Of a stretch of 64,000 nt of DNA, positions 52,319 through 61,265 are shown in pieces (the stretch's first letter is position 1; each line of letters begins with the position of its first letter). The position numbers and the translations under genes are program-made. Below the pieces are notes generated by a model. The model ran no database searches, was not told the origin of the DNA, and was given only the letters and a program-made list of their open reading frames with translations. The stretch is from contig JAEWGR010000092.1 of assembly GCA_023388195.1 (NCBI GenBank), positions 1 to 64,000 of the forward strand. The letters are read 5' to 3'. This DNA is from Bacillota bacterium. GTDB taxonomy: Bacteria; Bacillota; Negativicutes; Sporomusales; Sporomusaceae.

Positions 52319-53347
52319 ATGAAAATTGCAGTCATTGGTGCTGGCAGCTGGGGTACAGCCCTAGCCGCCGTTTTGGGGCAAAAACACCAGTCGGTGGGTC
52401 TTTGGGTGCGTTCACCTGAGCTAGCTGACCATATAGAAACAACCCGCGAAAATACCCACTACCTGCCTGACTGTAAGTTGCCGCAGTCAGTTACCGTAAC
52501 CGGCAATGTAAGCGTAGCTGCCGGTGGTGCAGCCTTAATCGTACTGGCGACCCCTTCTCATGCCATCCGCGAAACGGCCGCCAGGATAGCTCCTTATATC
52601 GGGGCCGAAAGCGTTATCGTCAGTGCCGCCAAAGGCCTGGAATTAACCAGTCTTAAGCGTATGACTGAGGTTATTGCCGAGGAGCTGCCTTCAATGGCCG
52701 GCCGGCTGGCAGTGCTTTCAGGTCCGAATCATGCAGAGGAAGTGGCCCTGGGCCAGCCTACGGCCACGGTCATCGCTGCGCCGTCACGGGCAGTGGCCGA
52801 GTTCGTTCAGGATACATTTATGCTGCCTTATTTCCGTGTTTATACCAATCCCGACAGTATCGGTGTTGAATTAGCCGGGGCCCTGAAAAATATCATTGCT
52901 CTGGGTGCAGGTATTGCCGACGGGTTAGGGTTTGGCGATAATGCCAAATCGGCCCTTATGACCCGTGGTCTGGCGGAAATTACCAGACTGGGAATGGCGA
53001 TGGGGGCTAATCCACTGACCTTTGCCGGTTTAGCCGGAATCGGGGACCTGATCGCCACTTGCACCAGTGTTCACAGCCGCAACCGGCGGGCCGGCATTAT
53101 GTTAGCAGCCGGCAAAACCGCTGACCAGCTCCAGGCAGAAACATCAATGGTGGTGGAGGGTATCAAGGCTGCTAAGGCTGCTTACCAGTTAGCGGTCCGG
53201 TATGAAGTGGCGATGCCGATAACAGAGCAGATCCACCAGGTTTTATATCAAAACAAATCGCCAAGAAATGCGGTCCTTGAACTGATGACCCGCAGCCGGA
53301 CCCATGAAGTGGAAGAGGTTGCCCTGAACCATATGAACTGGAACTAA
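52319..53347 (+). CDS. gpsA: Glycerol-3-phosphate dehydrogenase (NAD(P)+)
   Basis: GpsA reduces dihydroxyacetone phosphate for phospholipid synthesis. The 342-residue protein has the N-terminal NAD(P) motif IGAGSWGTALAAVL (about 5-18), the SGPNHAEEVALGQPTA block (about 139-154), LKNIIALGAGIADGLGFGDN with the catalytic lysine, and GIGDLIATCTSVHSRNRR. It ends the der-plsY-gpsA operon. Confidence 0.96.
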   Translation: MKIAVIGAGSWGTALAAVLGQKHQSVGLWVRSPELADHIETTRENTHYLPDCKLPQSVTVTGNVSVAAGGAALIVLATPSHAIRETAARIAPYIGAESVIVSAAKGLELTSLKRMTEVIAEELPSMAGRLAVLSGPNHAEEVALGQPTATVIAAPSRAVAEFVQDTFMLPYFRVYTNPDSIGVELAGALKNIIALGAGIADGLGFGDNAKSALMTRGLAEITRLGMAMGANPLTFAGLAGIGDLIATCTSVHSRNRRAGIMLAAGKTADQLQAETSMVVEGIKAAKAAYQLAVRYEVAMPITEQIHQVLYQNKSPRNAVLELMTRSRTHEVEEVALNHMNWN

Positions 53348-53475
53348 TTGAACCCGTTTCCGCCTGACGGTAAGGCGGAACTCTCTCGACCTGGCTAACA
53401 CCGCCGCTGGCGGCGGGAATCCTGAATCAGCAACTAAATAAACTTGGCATAAAAAAGTAGGGTGGCTAATAAAGT

Positions 53476-53511
53476 AATGTATGATTTACTTTTAAGTTAC
53501 CATACTTTTTT
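53476..53511 (+). terminator. Terminator region between gpsA and spoIVA
   Basis: An imperfect stem (GTATG...CATAC with internal mismatches) is followed by eight T. Two further GC-rich hairpins lie closer to gpsA (53357-53380, TTCCGCCT/AGGCGGAA; and about 53400-53418). Confidence 0.6.
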
Positions 53512-53518
53512 TTATTTT

Positions 53519-53547
53519 GTAATATTTGGAGTGGCCTGTCATATATT
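53519..53547 (+). promoter_or_regulatory. Candidate sigma-E promoter of spoIVA
   Basis: GTAATATT (53519-53526) and CATATATT (53540-53547) are 13 nt apart, close to the sigma-E consensus (ATATT and CATACAnT). The -10 differs at one specified base. spoIVA is a sigma-E gene in Bacillus. Confidence 0.5.
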
Positions 53548-53585
53548 TATAATGACAACTACCGTAATCAGGAGGGAGACGCCAG

Positions 53586-55064
53586 ATGGAAAAATTCGAC
53601 CTGTTTAGAGATATCGCCGAACGTACTGGTGGAGATATCTATATTGGTGTAGTCGGCCCAGTCCGTACTGGTAAATCGACATTTATCAAACGTTTTATGG
53701 AAACCATGGTATTGCCTAACATTACCGACCCCTATGACAAAGAACGTGCCAAAGATGAACTGCCGCAGAGTGCCGGCGGCAAGACCATTATGACAACCGA
53801 ACCTAAATTCATCCCCAATGAAGCTGTTGAGATTAATGTTAAAGACAATGTTAATGTCCGGGTGCGGGTCGTGGACTGCGTGGGGTATACGGTGGAGGGC
53901 GCGCTGGGCTATGAAGAAGAATCAGGTCCCCGGATGGTGCTCACACCCTGGTTCGAAAATGAAATCCCCTTTCAGGAAGCGGCCGAAGTTGGCACGCGCA
54001 AAGTCATTGCCGAACATTCGACAATTGGCCTGGTAATCACAACCGACGGCACAGTAACTGACCTGCCCCGGGACAAATATCTCCCAGCCGAGGAACGGGT
54101 TGTTCGCGAACTAAAAGAATTACAAAAACCGTTCCTGGTAATTCTGAATACAGCAAAACCTAATTCCAAGGATACACGGGAACTTGTGGCCAGACTGGAA
54201 GGCGAATATGATGTTCCGGTAATTCCGGTGGATTGTGCCCAGCTTTCCCATGACGATATCTATGGTATTTTACAGGAAGTGCTCTATGAATTCCCGGTTA
54301 AAGAAGTCAACATTACCCTGCCGAAGTGGGTAGAGGAACTGGACAAAAATCACTGGCTGCGACAGAAATTTGAAGGTGCCGTTAGTGAGATTGTTCAATA
54401 TATCCGCCGGCTGCGGGATATTGACCGGGCAATTGACGATTTGTCAGGCTATGATTTTGTCGCTGATGTCATCCTGCATGACATGGATCTGGGCAGTGGT
54501 ATTGCCGTTATTGAAATGACAGCCCGGGGCGACCTCTTCTATAGTGTCCTGGAAGAACTGACAGGTTTCACAATTGCCGGTGAACATCACCTCCTGCGCC
54601 TAATGAAAGATTTATCCGTAGCCAAACGGCAATATGATAAAATCTCAGCTGCGCTGGAAGATGTTGAACAAACCGGTTACGGGATTGTATCCCCCCAACT
54701 GGATGAAATGATACTCGAAGAGCCGGAGATTATCCGGACAGGTAATCGTTTTGGCGTGAAGCTTAAAGCTTCAGCACCATCACTGCATATCATTAGAACC
54801 GATGTTCAAGCTGAAATTTCACCGATTATCGGTACGGAAAAACAAAGTGAAGAGTTAATCCAATATCTGATGCGGGAATTTGAGGGTGAACCGGAAAAAA
54901 TCTGGCGAACCAATCTGTTTGGCAAATCTTTAAATGAACTTGTCCGCGAAGGTATTCAGAATAAACTAACAAGTATGCCTGAGAATGCACAAATTAAACT
55001 CAAAGATACGCTCCAGAAAATCGTTAACGAAGGCAGCGGCGGACTAATATGTATCATTTTCTAA
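53586..55064 (+). CDS. spoIVA: Stage IV sporulation protein A (coat morphogenetic ATPase)
   Basis: SpoIVA hydrolyses ATP to polymerise on the forespore surface and found the coat basement layer. The 492-residue product has Walker A GVVGPVRTGKSTFIKRFM (about 20-37), a TRAFAC-like GTPase-derived domain with VVDCVGYTVEGALGYEEESG, NTAKPNSKDT in the base-recognition position and the conserved C-terminal region ending GGLICIIF. CAGGAGGGAG precedes the ATG. It is monocistronic between terminators. Confidence 0.97.
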   Translation: MEKFDLFRDIAERTGGDIYIGVVGPVRTGKSTFIKRFMETMVLPNITDPYDKERAKDELPQSAGGKTIMTTEPKFIPNEAVEINVKDNVNVRVRVVDCVGYTVEGALGYEEESGPRMVLTPWFENEIPFQEAAEVGTRKVIAEHSTIGLVITTDGTVTDLPRDKYLPAEERVVRELKELQKPFLVILNTAKPNSKDTRELVARLEGEYDVPVIPVDCAQLSHDDIYGILQEVLYEFPVKEVNITLPKWVEELDKNHWLRQKFEGAVSEIVQYIRRLRDIDRAIDDLSGYDFVADVILHDMDLGSGIAVIEMTARGDLFYSVLEELTGFTIAGEHHLLRLMKDLSVAKRQYDKISAALEDVEQTGYGIVSPQLDEMILEEPEIIRTGNRFGVKLKASAPSLHIIRTDVQAEISPIIGTEKQSEELIQYLMREFEGEPEKIWRTNLFGKSLNELVREGIQNKLTSMPENAQIKLKDTLQKIVNEGSGGLICIIF

Positions 55065-55093
55065 TAAACCATGCATTTTGTAGTGAATTTGTG

Positions 55094-55124
55094 GTCAGTC
55101 TGTAAAGGACTGACTAATTTTTTT
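55094..55124 (+). terminator. Terminator after spoIVA
   Basis: A perfect 7-bp stem GTCAGTC/GACTGAC with a 7-nt loop is followed by a long T run. Confidence 0.82.
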
Positions 55125-55135
55125 GCATTTTTTGC

Positions 55136-55165
55136 TTGTAATCCCTATCCGGTTGATGTTATAAT
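55136..55165 (+). promoter_or_regulatory. Candidate sigma-A promoter of the ACT-hom-thrB operon
   Basis: TTGTAA (55136-55141) and TATAAT (55160-55165) are 18 nt apart. The -10 is perfect and the -35 is partial. Confidence 0.42.
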
Positions 55166-55217
55166 GTCTACCATATACAGATATCCATCCGCAACTGCAG
55201 TACCGAGGAGGGGAAGC

Positions 55218-55667
55218 ATGGTTACAGGCCAAAAAGCAGTTTTTTATCTAGTTCGGGAAGAAATTTTACCCGAAGCTATTAAAAAAACAATCAAAGTAAA
55301 AGAATTATTAAAACGTGGTGAAGCCAGAACAATCAATGAAGCAGTAGAAAAAATGGAACTAAGCCGTAGTGCCTATTATAAATATAAGGACTATGTTTTT
55401 CCGTTTTATGAAGCCAGCAAAGAAAAAATTGTTACTCTGGCTTTATTGCTTGAGCACAAATCAGGGGTGCTTTCCCGTGTTTTAAACACAATTGCCAATG
55501 AGCACGGCAGTGTACTGACAATTAATCAGGGTATCCCGCTGCAAGGAGTAGCCAATGCCACCATATCAATTGAAACAGCTGATCTGGCAATTGATCTGGA
55601 AGCTATGCTTGACAAATTAAGAATGGTAGATGGGGTAAAGAGGCTGGAAGTTTTGGGGCAGGCTTAG
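55218..55667 (+). CDS. pheB: ACT-domain regulatory protein (PheB-like)
   Basis: The 149-residue protein has an N-terminal helical domain with a helix-turn-helix-like segment ARTINEAVEKMELSRSAYYK (about 35-54). A C-terminal ACT domain (about 72-145) is typical of amino-acid-responsive regulators of the UPF0735/PheB family. ATG 55218 has GAGGAGGGG upstream; an in-frame start 147 nt earlier lies in the spoIVA terminator region and is rejected. The operon with hom and thrB suggests sensing of threonine or related amino acids. Confidence 0.88.
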   Translation: MVTGQKAVFYLVREEILPEAIKKTIKVKELLKRGEARTINEAVEKMELSRSAYYKYKDYVFPFYEASKEKIVTLALLLEHKSGVLSRVLNTIANEHGSVLTINQGIPLQGVANATISIETADLAIDLEAMLDKLRMVDGVKRLEVLGQA

Positions 55668-55677
55668 GAGGAAAACT

Positions 55678-56970
55678 ATGAATGCCATTCAAATTGCTTT
55701 ATTGGGAATGGGGACAGTCGGCACGGGTGTTGTTAAAATATTAGCAAATAATGCCCACAGTATTGAGCAAAAAGTGGGTGCGCCGGTAGTTATAAAAAAG
55801 ATACTTGTAAAAAACCCCGACAAAGCCAGAAATGTGAAAACAGAGGCTGAATTAGTCACAGATTTCGATGAGATACTAAACGATCCGGAAATAATGATTG
55901 TTGCCGAAATTATGGGTGGTGAAACACCGTCTAAAGACTATATGCTGGCAGCACTGCAAGCCGGAAAGCATGTTGTAACGGCGAATAAGGATGTTGTCGC
56001 CAAATATGGCCGCGAGTTGTTCGCAGCGGCTGAGGCTCATCATACGGATTTTTTGTTTGAAGCCAGCGTAGGCGGCGGCATTCCTATTATTCGTCCTCTT
56101 AAACAATGTCTGGCAGCAAATCAGATTACCGAAATTATGGGCATTGTTAACGGCACCACCAATTATATGCTGACGAAGATGACCAATGAAAAAATGGATT
56201 ACGCCGACGTACTGGCCGAGGCGCAGGCCAAAGGCTATGCAGAGTCTGATCCGACGGCTGATGTCGGTGGGTTTGATGCAGCCCGCAAACTTGCCATCCT
56301 GGCATCCATTGGCTTTGGTGCCAGGGTTACGCTTGATGATGTCCATGTTGAAGGGATAACCAATATTGCAATCGAAGACATCGAATACGCCCGGGAGCTT
56401 GGCTTTATCATCAAGTTACTGGCGATTGCCAAACAGGATGAGCGCGGTATTAACGTCAGGGTACACCCGGCCTTCCTGCCGATGAGCCATCCGTTGGCTG
56501 CAGTCAATGATGTTTTTAATGCTATATTTGTTAAGGGTGATGCCGTAGGCGAAACCATGTTCTACGGACGCGGCGCCGGTGAAATGCCGACAGCCAGCGC
56601 GGTTACCGCCGACATTATTGATGTGGCCCGTGATATCCGTCATGATGTCAGCAGCAGAATATTATGCACCTGCTTTGAACAAAAACCGATTTATCCTGTC
56701 AGTAAGACCGAATCACCTTATTACATCCGCTTGCTGGTCGAAGACAAACCCGGTGTACTGGCGGCGATTGCCGGGGCCTTTGGCGCCCAGCAGGTCAGCC
56801 TGCATTCAGTTATTCAGAAACGTAAAGTCGAACGCTCCACAGAGCTGGTCTTGATCACTTACCGGGTTACTGATGAAAATATCCGTCTGGCCATAAACAC
56901 CTTGCTTGGCATGTCGGTTGTAAGCAAAATAGGCAATGTAATCAGAGTGGAAGCAGCAGAAATTTCATAG
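55678..56970 (+). CDS. hom: Homoserine dehydrogenase
   Basis: Hom reduces aspartate semialdehyde to homoserine. The 430-residue protein has the NAD(P) motif ALLGMGTVGTGVVKIL (about 7-22), TANKDVVAKYG, the substrate-binding GIVNGTTNYMLTKM (about 158-171), and a C-terminal ACT domain (YYIRLLVEDKPGVLAAIAGA) for feedback by threonine. It lies 10 nt after the ACT-domain gene and 20 nt before thrB. Confidence 0.96.
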   Translation: MNAIQIALLGMGTVGTGVVKILANNAHSIEQKVGAPVVIKKILVKNPDKARNVKTEAELVTDFDEILNDPEIMIVAEIMGGETPSKDYMLAALQAGKHVVTANKDVVAKYGRELFAAAEAHHTDFLFEASVGGGIPIIRPLKQCLAANQITEIMGIVNGTTNYMLTKMTNEKMDYADVLAEAQAKGYAESDPTADVGGFDAARKLAILASIGFGARVTLDDVHVEGITNIAIEDIEYARELGFIIKLLAIAKQDERGINVRVHPAFLPMSHPLAAVNDVFNAIFVKGDAVGETMFYGRGAGEMPTASAVTADIIDVARDIRHDVSSRILCTCFEQKPIYPVSKTESPYYIRLLVEDKPGVLAAIAGAFGAQQVSLHSVIQKRKVERSTELVLITYRVTDENIRLAINTLLGMSVVSKIGNVIRVEAAEIS

Positions 56971-56990
56971 GGTCAAAAGGTGGCGATACC

Positions 56991-57896
56991 ATGGCAAATA
57001 CAGTTAAAGTCCGTGTGCCGGGCACAACCGCCAACTGCGGTCCGGGATTTGACGCTGTTGGCATAGCATGTACAATATATAATGATCTGGAACTTACCTT
57101 AGACGATCAAAGTAATATATCGCTGGATGTAATTGGCGAGGGAGCCGGGGCCATTCCGGCTGATGGCTCCAATGTTGCCGTAAAGGCCATTCAAATGGTA
57201 CTCGCTAAAACCGGTTGCACACTGAGCGGTATCCATCTAAAAATGATTAACCATATTCCCCTCGCGCGGGGATTGGGCAGCAGTGCGGCAGCCATCGTTG
57301 GCGGCTTAGTGGCGGCCAACGAACTAACCGGCAACACCCTTACCAAAGAGGATCTCCTGGATATGGCTACTGCGATTGAAGGCCATCCGGACAACGTTGC
57401 CCCGGCCATCTTTGGCGGTATTACCGTCAGTATTATGGACAGTGGCAGTGCTAAATATTTGCGCCTCCAGCCCCCTAAGGCATTTTCGATGGTGGCCGTA
57501 ATCCCTGAATTTAATCTGTCTACCAAGGCTGCCCGTAAGGTGCTGCCTGATTCAGTACCATTTGCCGATGCAGTGTTTAATGTCAGCCGGACGGCGCTCT
57601 TAATCGGTGCCCTGTGTACCGGTGAACTGAAATTGCTGATCCACGCCCTGGAAGACAGGCTGCACCAACCATACCGTGAGCAGCTTATTCCCGGTATGGC
57701 TCAAGTACTGGCCACCGCCCGCCAAACGGGTGCCTTGGGAGCAGCACTGAGTGGTGCCGGGCCGTGTTTACTGGCATTTACGGCCGACAATGCCGACGAG
57801 GTCGGCAAAGCCATGGTTAAAGCCTTTAATATCCATAAAGTATCAGCAAGATACCAAGTTTTGGATATTGATGGCCAAGGTGCTGTTATTATTTAA
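56991..57896 (+). CDS. thrB: Homoserine kinase
   Basis: ThrB phosphorylates homoserine in threonine synthesis. The 301-residue GHMP kinase has VRVPGTTANCGPGFDAVGIA (about 6-25), the phosphate-binding PLARGLGSSAAAIVGGLVAA (about 90-109) and the C-terminal GAALSGAGPCLLAF. No thrC follows in the window; the next feature is a tRNA gene. Confidence 0.96.
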   Translation: MANTVKVRVPGTTANCGPGFDAVGIACTIYNDLELTLDDQSNISLDVIGEGAGAIPADGSNVAVKAIQMVLAKTGCTLSGIHLKMINHIPLARGLGSSAAAIVGGLVAANELTGNTLTKEDLLDMATAIEGHPDNVAPAIFGGITVSIMDSGSAKYLRLQPPKAFSMVAVIPEFNLSTKAARKVLPDSVPFADAVFNVSRTALLIGALCTGELKLLIHALEDRLHQPYREQLIPGMAQVLATARQTGALGAALSGAGPCLLAFTADNADEVGKAMVKAFNIHKVSARYQVLDIDGQGAVII

Positions 57897-57953
57897 TCAT
57901 TTTACAAACAACATATATAATCTGCAGTTTCCATAAAATATTAAATATAGGTA

Positions 57954-57982
57954 TTGACAACTGCCGGGAAATTGAGTAAAAT
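57954..57982 (+). promoter_or_regulatory. Sigma-A promoter of tRNA-Pro
   Basis: Consensus TTGACA (57954-57959) and TAAAAT (57977-57982) are 17 nt apart, about 50 nt before the tRNA. Confidence 0.8.
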
Positions 57983-58032
57983 AGACTTTGTCAGTCAGGC
58001 ACATAATGATGTAAATCTTGGCAGACGGATGT

Positions 58033-58109
58033 CGGGGCGTAGCTCAGCTTGGTAGAGCGCTACCTTGGGGTGGTAGAGGCCGCACGTTCAAGTCGTGTCG
58101 CTCCGACCA
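58033..58109 (+). tRNA. tRNA-Pro (anticodon GGG)
   Basis: The 77-nt gene folds as a cloverleaf. The acceptor stem CGGGGCG pairs with CGCTCCG (one G-T). The D arm is AGCTCAGCTTGGTAGAGC. The anticodon stem CTACC/GGTAG encloses TTGGGGT, giving anticodon GGG. The T arm has TTCAAGT. The 3' CCA is encoded. It has a strong promoter and a terminator, so it is a single-gene transcript. Confidence 0.95.
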
Positions 58110-58121
58110 AATAAAGACAGT

Positions 58122-58155
58122 AAACACGCGGGTCTCAGGACTTGCGTGTTTTTTT
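58122..58155 (+). terminator. Terminator after tRNA-Pro
   Basis: The stem AAACACGC/GCGTGTTT extends inward with G-T pairs to about 13 bp and ends in a T run. The remaining 400 bp to the next gene contain one more hairpin (AAAGAACA/TGTTCTTT, about 58230-58260) and nothing else I can identify. Confidence 0.82.
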
Positions 58156-58559
58156 ATTTATGTTAAGTTATCCTCTGAGTTGTCCTCTAGGTGGACTTAT
58201 AAGGGACAAATAGCAACAGTAGGCACCTACAAAGAACAGGCTTTAATTAGCTTGTTCTTTGTAATTTTCTGGTTTTAAGTTTATAAAATCCCCTGCATTG
58301 TTGCACTAACGACAGCTAATTTCACACCAGCTTTCAAAAGATAACTGCTGCTCAAATACCGGAATATATGCGGGCCAATAATTGTTAGATTATGTTTTTA
58401 ACCACCAAGTTAATGCTGCGGGAATATTCCAAGGCTTTTTTGTTTTACAACAGAATATAATAAATTAAAATTAGTATGGGATACATTGTAAATTTAATTT
58501 AACACAAAGGAGTTTTCATATTATGTACAGAATAAGCAGGGAAAAGGAGCGTGGTTAGG

Positions 58560-58904
58560 TTGACTGATTTCTTATTTATCTTTACCGCAATTCTAATTTT
58601 TTCTTTGATTCCGCTTTGTATTTATGCTGACAATAAGCATAGGCAGCTCTTGAGTTCGGAACTCTATTTATCTCTAGGAAAATGCTTCTTTTATTTTTCT
58701 ATATTCGCTTATATCTATATTCTTCGTTATGATCTGCCCATTGGTTTTAGCTTTTTTCTGTTCCCTTTATTTGGTTTGGAATTTGTACATAATGCCATTA
58801 AAACATACCGGTATTATAACGCAAGAGTGCAACATGAAAAAACAGCTAGGGAGGCCGAAGGTTCATGTTTAAATACATCAGAAACCAAAGCGGATGGATA
58901 TTAA
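58560..58904 (+). CDS. Small membrane protein heading the prepilin-like operon
   Basis: The 114-residue protein has three probable membrane segments (near residues 3-22, 42-60 and 60-80) and a charged C-terminal tail. TTG 58560 is preferred because AAGGAG lies 10 nt upstream; GTG 58551 is too close to it. Its 3' end overlaps the next prepilin gene by 40 nt. No family recognised. It is AT-rich like the rest of this block. Confidence 0.6.
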   Translation: MTDFLFIFTAILIFSLIPLCIYADNKHRQLLSSELYLSLGKCFFYFSIFAYIYILRYDLPIGFSFFLFPLFGLEFVHNAIKTYRYYNARVQHEKTAREAEGSCLNTSETKADGY

Positions 58905-59275
58905 TCGACTCTCTGCTGGGGATGGTTATTATTGCCACTGCTTTATGCGCCCTTATGGCCGCATATACCCAGTCAACCCATGCAAGCGTGGATTCTAACA
59001 CCAATACTTATGCAACCTATCTTGCACAAAGAGAACTGGAAAGGCTTAAACAATATGATGGGAAAGCCGCAATAAATATAACTCCACAGTCTACAGTAAC
59101 GAACGGATCAATCCAATATACAATAATTACAGAAGAAGAACCTGTTACGACTGTTACAAGCACTATAGGGCTCAATACATTTCTGAGGCCAGTACAGGTC
59201 ACTGTTAACTGGCAAGAGGGTGGGCAAACCAAGCATCTATCGATGATGGGTTATTACTACTTAGTAGAACCATGA
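58865..59275 (+). CDS. PilV-like minor prepilin
   Basis: The 136-residue protein begins with a short basic leader and the type IV prepilin-like sequence QSGWILIDSLLGMVIIATAL. The predicted cleavage is after glycine 10, and a hydrophobic helix (about 12-30) continues into a polar domain. The residue after the cleavage site is Trp rather than Phe, and position +5 is Asp rather than Glu, so it is atypical. It overlaps the preceding gene by 40 nt and the next gene by 4 nt. Confidence 0.75.
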   Translation: MFKYIRNQSGWILIDSLLGMVIIATALCALMAAYTQSTHASVDSNTNTYATYLAQRELERLKQYDGKAAINITPQSTVTNGSIQYTIITEEEPVTTVTSTIGLNTFLRPVQVTVNWQEGGQTKHLSMMGYYYLVEP

Positions 59276-59757
59276 AACTTAAAAACGATGGTTTCACTTT
59301 GATTGAGCTTTTAGTCGGCATGTTAATCATGGTTATATTAGTGTCAGTCGCTTTTCAAATGTTAAATATGGCCTATAAAACATACCAATATAACATGGCT
59401 GTCACACACAACAAAATGATTATACGGAATACCATGAATCAGATATCCGACGAATTAAGATATGCAGATACTGTAACTTTTCCGGTATTCCCAGAAAGCC
59501 AATTGCCAGAACGGAGGATCACATACACCATTGGTGGTGTAACTGGCACTATTGAGTTTGATGATAGAACTAAGACAATTATAATTAATAGAATAACACG
59601 AACAGTACTTGCCAATGGAATGACTGAAAACACAAGTTTTGCAAGAGATGGGGCACTGGCTAATGCAATAATAGTTACTATTACAATAAATGATGGATCT
59701 TACAGGAATAGTCCTTCCACAACAATAGAAACGGTTGTATACGTGTCAAATTTATAA
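59272..59757 (+). CDS. PilW-like minor prepilin
   Basis: The 161-residue protein has a canonical class III prepilin signal KNDGFTLIELLVGMLIMVIL, with cleavage after glycine 7, Phe at +1 and Glu at +5. A hydrophobic N-terminal helix leads into a polar beta-rich domain (TYTIGGVTGTIEFDDRTKTI). Its start codon overlaps the previous stop by 4 nt. Such proteins prime assembly of type IV pili or type II-like pseudopili; no assembly ATPase or platform gene lies nearby. Confidence 0.85.
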   Translation: MKLKNDGFTLIELLVGMLIMVILVSVAFQMLNMAYKTYQYNMAVTHNKMIIRNTMNQISDELRYADTVTFPVFPESQLPERRITYTIGGVTGTIEFDDRTKTIIINRITRTVLANGMTENTSFARDGALANAIIVTITINDGSYRNSPSTTIETVVYVSNL

Positions 59758-59771
59758 TAGAGGTGGGTAGC

Positions 59772-61265
59772 ATGCAAATACTATATAATCAACGTGGGTC
59801 GGCTGCTGTTATCGGTATAATGGCGATGTTATTTATGACAATTGTAATAGGTGGTTTACTACCGATGGTATCGGCAGAAATGGGAAGCACGCGAATGAAT
59901 CAAGGCGTTGTTGAAGCACAGTATGTAGCGGAAGCCGGAGCAAAGCGTGCATTAGTTGGGTTTAGTCAAAGTAGAACTGACTGGGCATGGGCAAACGGAA
60001 CAACCCGAAATAACTTCCAAGATGGAACCTCTAAAGCATACATTGTTACTATAAATCCCCCTGTAGTAGATGGTGTCGCCCCTGCTTCGGGTCATTATAC
60101 TATTACTTCCACAGGATTTGTGGGCGACGTGAGAAAAACCGTTAGCATTGGAATTCAAATGACTGCCGGCGGTGGTAGTAATGCCAATGCAAGCGGAGAA
60201 ATATTTGGCAAGTACGCAGTGTTTGCCAATGAAAAATTTGATATTTACGGAGGATCTAATCCAGTACCAGCAGTTGAGGGTGGGATAGGTTTAAAAGGGA
60301 GTTCTGTTAGGGTAGATATGGGGCAAAATATATTGGCGAGTATCATCGATACAGTAAATAAACCAAGTTATATGTACTATCCTAATCCTAAAGCTCCTAA
60401 TCCCTGGTATATTTTAAGAAAACTAGATGAAATTGGCACATTAACCATAACCATGCCTACTTTTAAAAACATTCCTGCCGATGCCAATAAATTTCCGACC
60501 TTACCGGTCACGAATTCAGGGGGCTCTGAGTATTGGAATGGAGCATTTACATTTACTCAGCCATCATATTATTTCGGTAAATCATATACCTTAAGTGGGA
60601 CTACAAAACTCACAATGACCAACAATACCCCGGTAAATTTATATATTAACGGAGACTTACATTTAACCACTAACGCATCAATTATCGGCGATAGCACATT
60701 AAATATTTATGTAAAAGGTAATGTACTTGTTGATAACAGTAGCTCTATTGTGGTTTCCAATAGTTCAAATAACGCACAGTTAAATATTTATGCCGGCGGT
60801 ACAGTAAAGTTTACAAGTAGTGACACTAGTAGTAGCTTTGTGCAGAGTGATAACATTATGATTTATGCTGGCAGCACCGCCGACCAAGCTGTACTTTTTG
60901 ATAATAAATTTATCATTAACAAAAGCCTACCAAAAGGAATAACAAAAATATATACAGATGGTGGACTTAAATTCACAAATGATTTTGCCATGGGTGGCGC
61001 TGCTGCTATGGTCTTAACTAAGAAGCAAATAGTTGTAGATAATAATGTTAATGCAAGCAACACAGTGTTTATTTCTAATTCGGGTGATTCAACACTAAGT
61101 GGGCCTCGTGTAAAAACCGCTGGCTTTTATACTAACGGTGGTTTATATATAAAAGAGTCCTCTGCAGTACAATATAACAGCAGTGTTATGGCAGCCCTGG
61201 GCCTTGCGGGTGGAGGCGGCGGCAAGGCGAAAGTCGATCTCGATAAGTGGTCAAAGGTCAATTGA
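59772..61265 (+). CDS. PilX-type N-terminal protein with beta-helix-like domain
   Basis: The 497-residue protein has a PilX-like N terminus (RGSAAVIGIMAMLFMTIVIG, then MNQGVVEAQYVAEAGAKRAL), with one membrane helix (about 12-35). The remaining 430 residues are Asn/Ser/Thr-rich with short repeated strands such as NTPVNLYINGDLHLTTNA, STLNIYVKGNVLVDNSSSI and NAQLNIYAGGTVKFTSSD, suggesting a right-handed beta-helix of adhesin or pilus-tip type. ATG 59772 follows GAGGTGGG. It is the last gene of the prepilin-like operon. Confidence 0.78.
   Translation: MQILYNQRGSAAVIGIMAMLFMTIVIGGLLPMVSAEMGSTRMNQGVVEAQYVAEAGAKRALVGFSQSRTDWAWANGTTRNNFQDGTSKAYIVTINPPVVDGVAPASGHYTITSTGFVGDVRKTVSIGIQMTAGGGSNANASGEIFGKYAVFANEKFDIYGGSNPVPAVEGGIGLKGSSVRVDMGQNILASIIDTVNKPSYMYYPNPKAPNPWYILRKLDEIGTLTITMPTFKNIPADANKFPTLPVTNSGGSEYWNGAFTFTQPSYYFGKSYTLSGTTKLTMTNNTPVNLYINGDLHLTTNASIIGDSTLNIYVKGNVLVDNSSSIVVSNSSNNAQLNIYAGGTVKFTSSDTSSSFVQSDNIMIYAGSTADQAVLFDNKFIINKSLPKGITKIYTDGGLKFTNDFAMGGAAAMVLTKKQIVVDNNVNASNTVFISNSGDSTLSGPRVKTAGFYTNGGLYIKESSAVQYNSSVMAALGLAGGGGGKAKVDLDKWSKVN

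Noticed and set aside
58018..58278. An open frame across the tRNA-Pro gene
   Set aside because: It includes the whole tRNA and its terminator; non-coding functions explain the sequence.
58033..58300. A prophage attachment site at the 3' end of tRNA-Pro
   Set aside because: No integrase gene and no second copy of the tRNA end were found within the window. The island after it could still be mobile, but there is no direct evidence.
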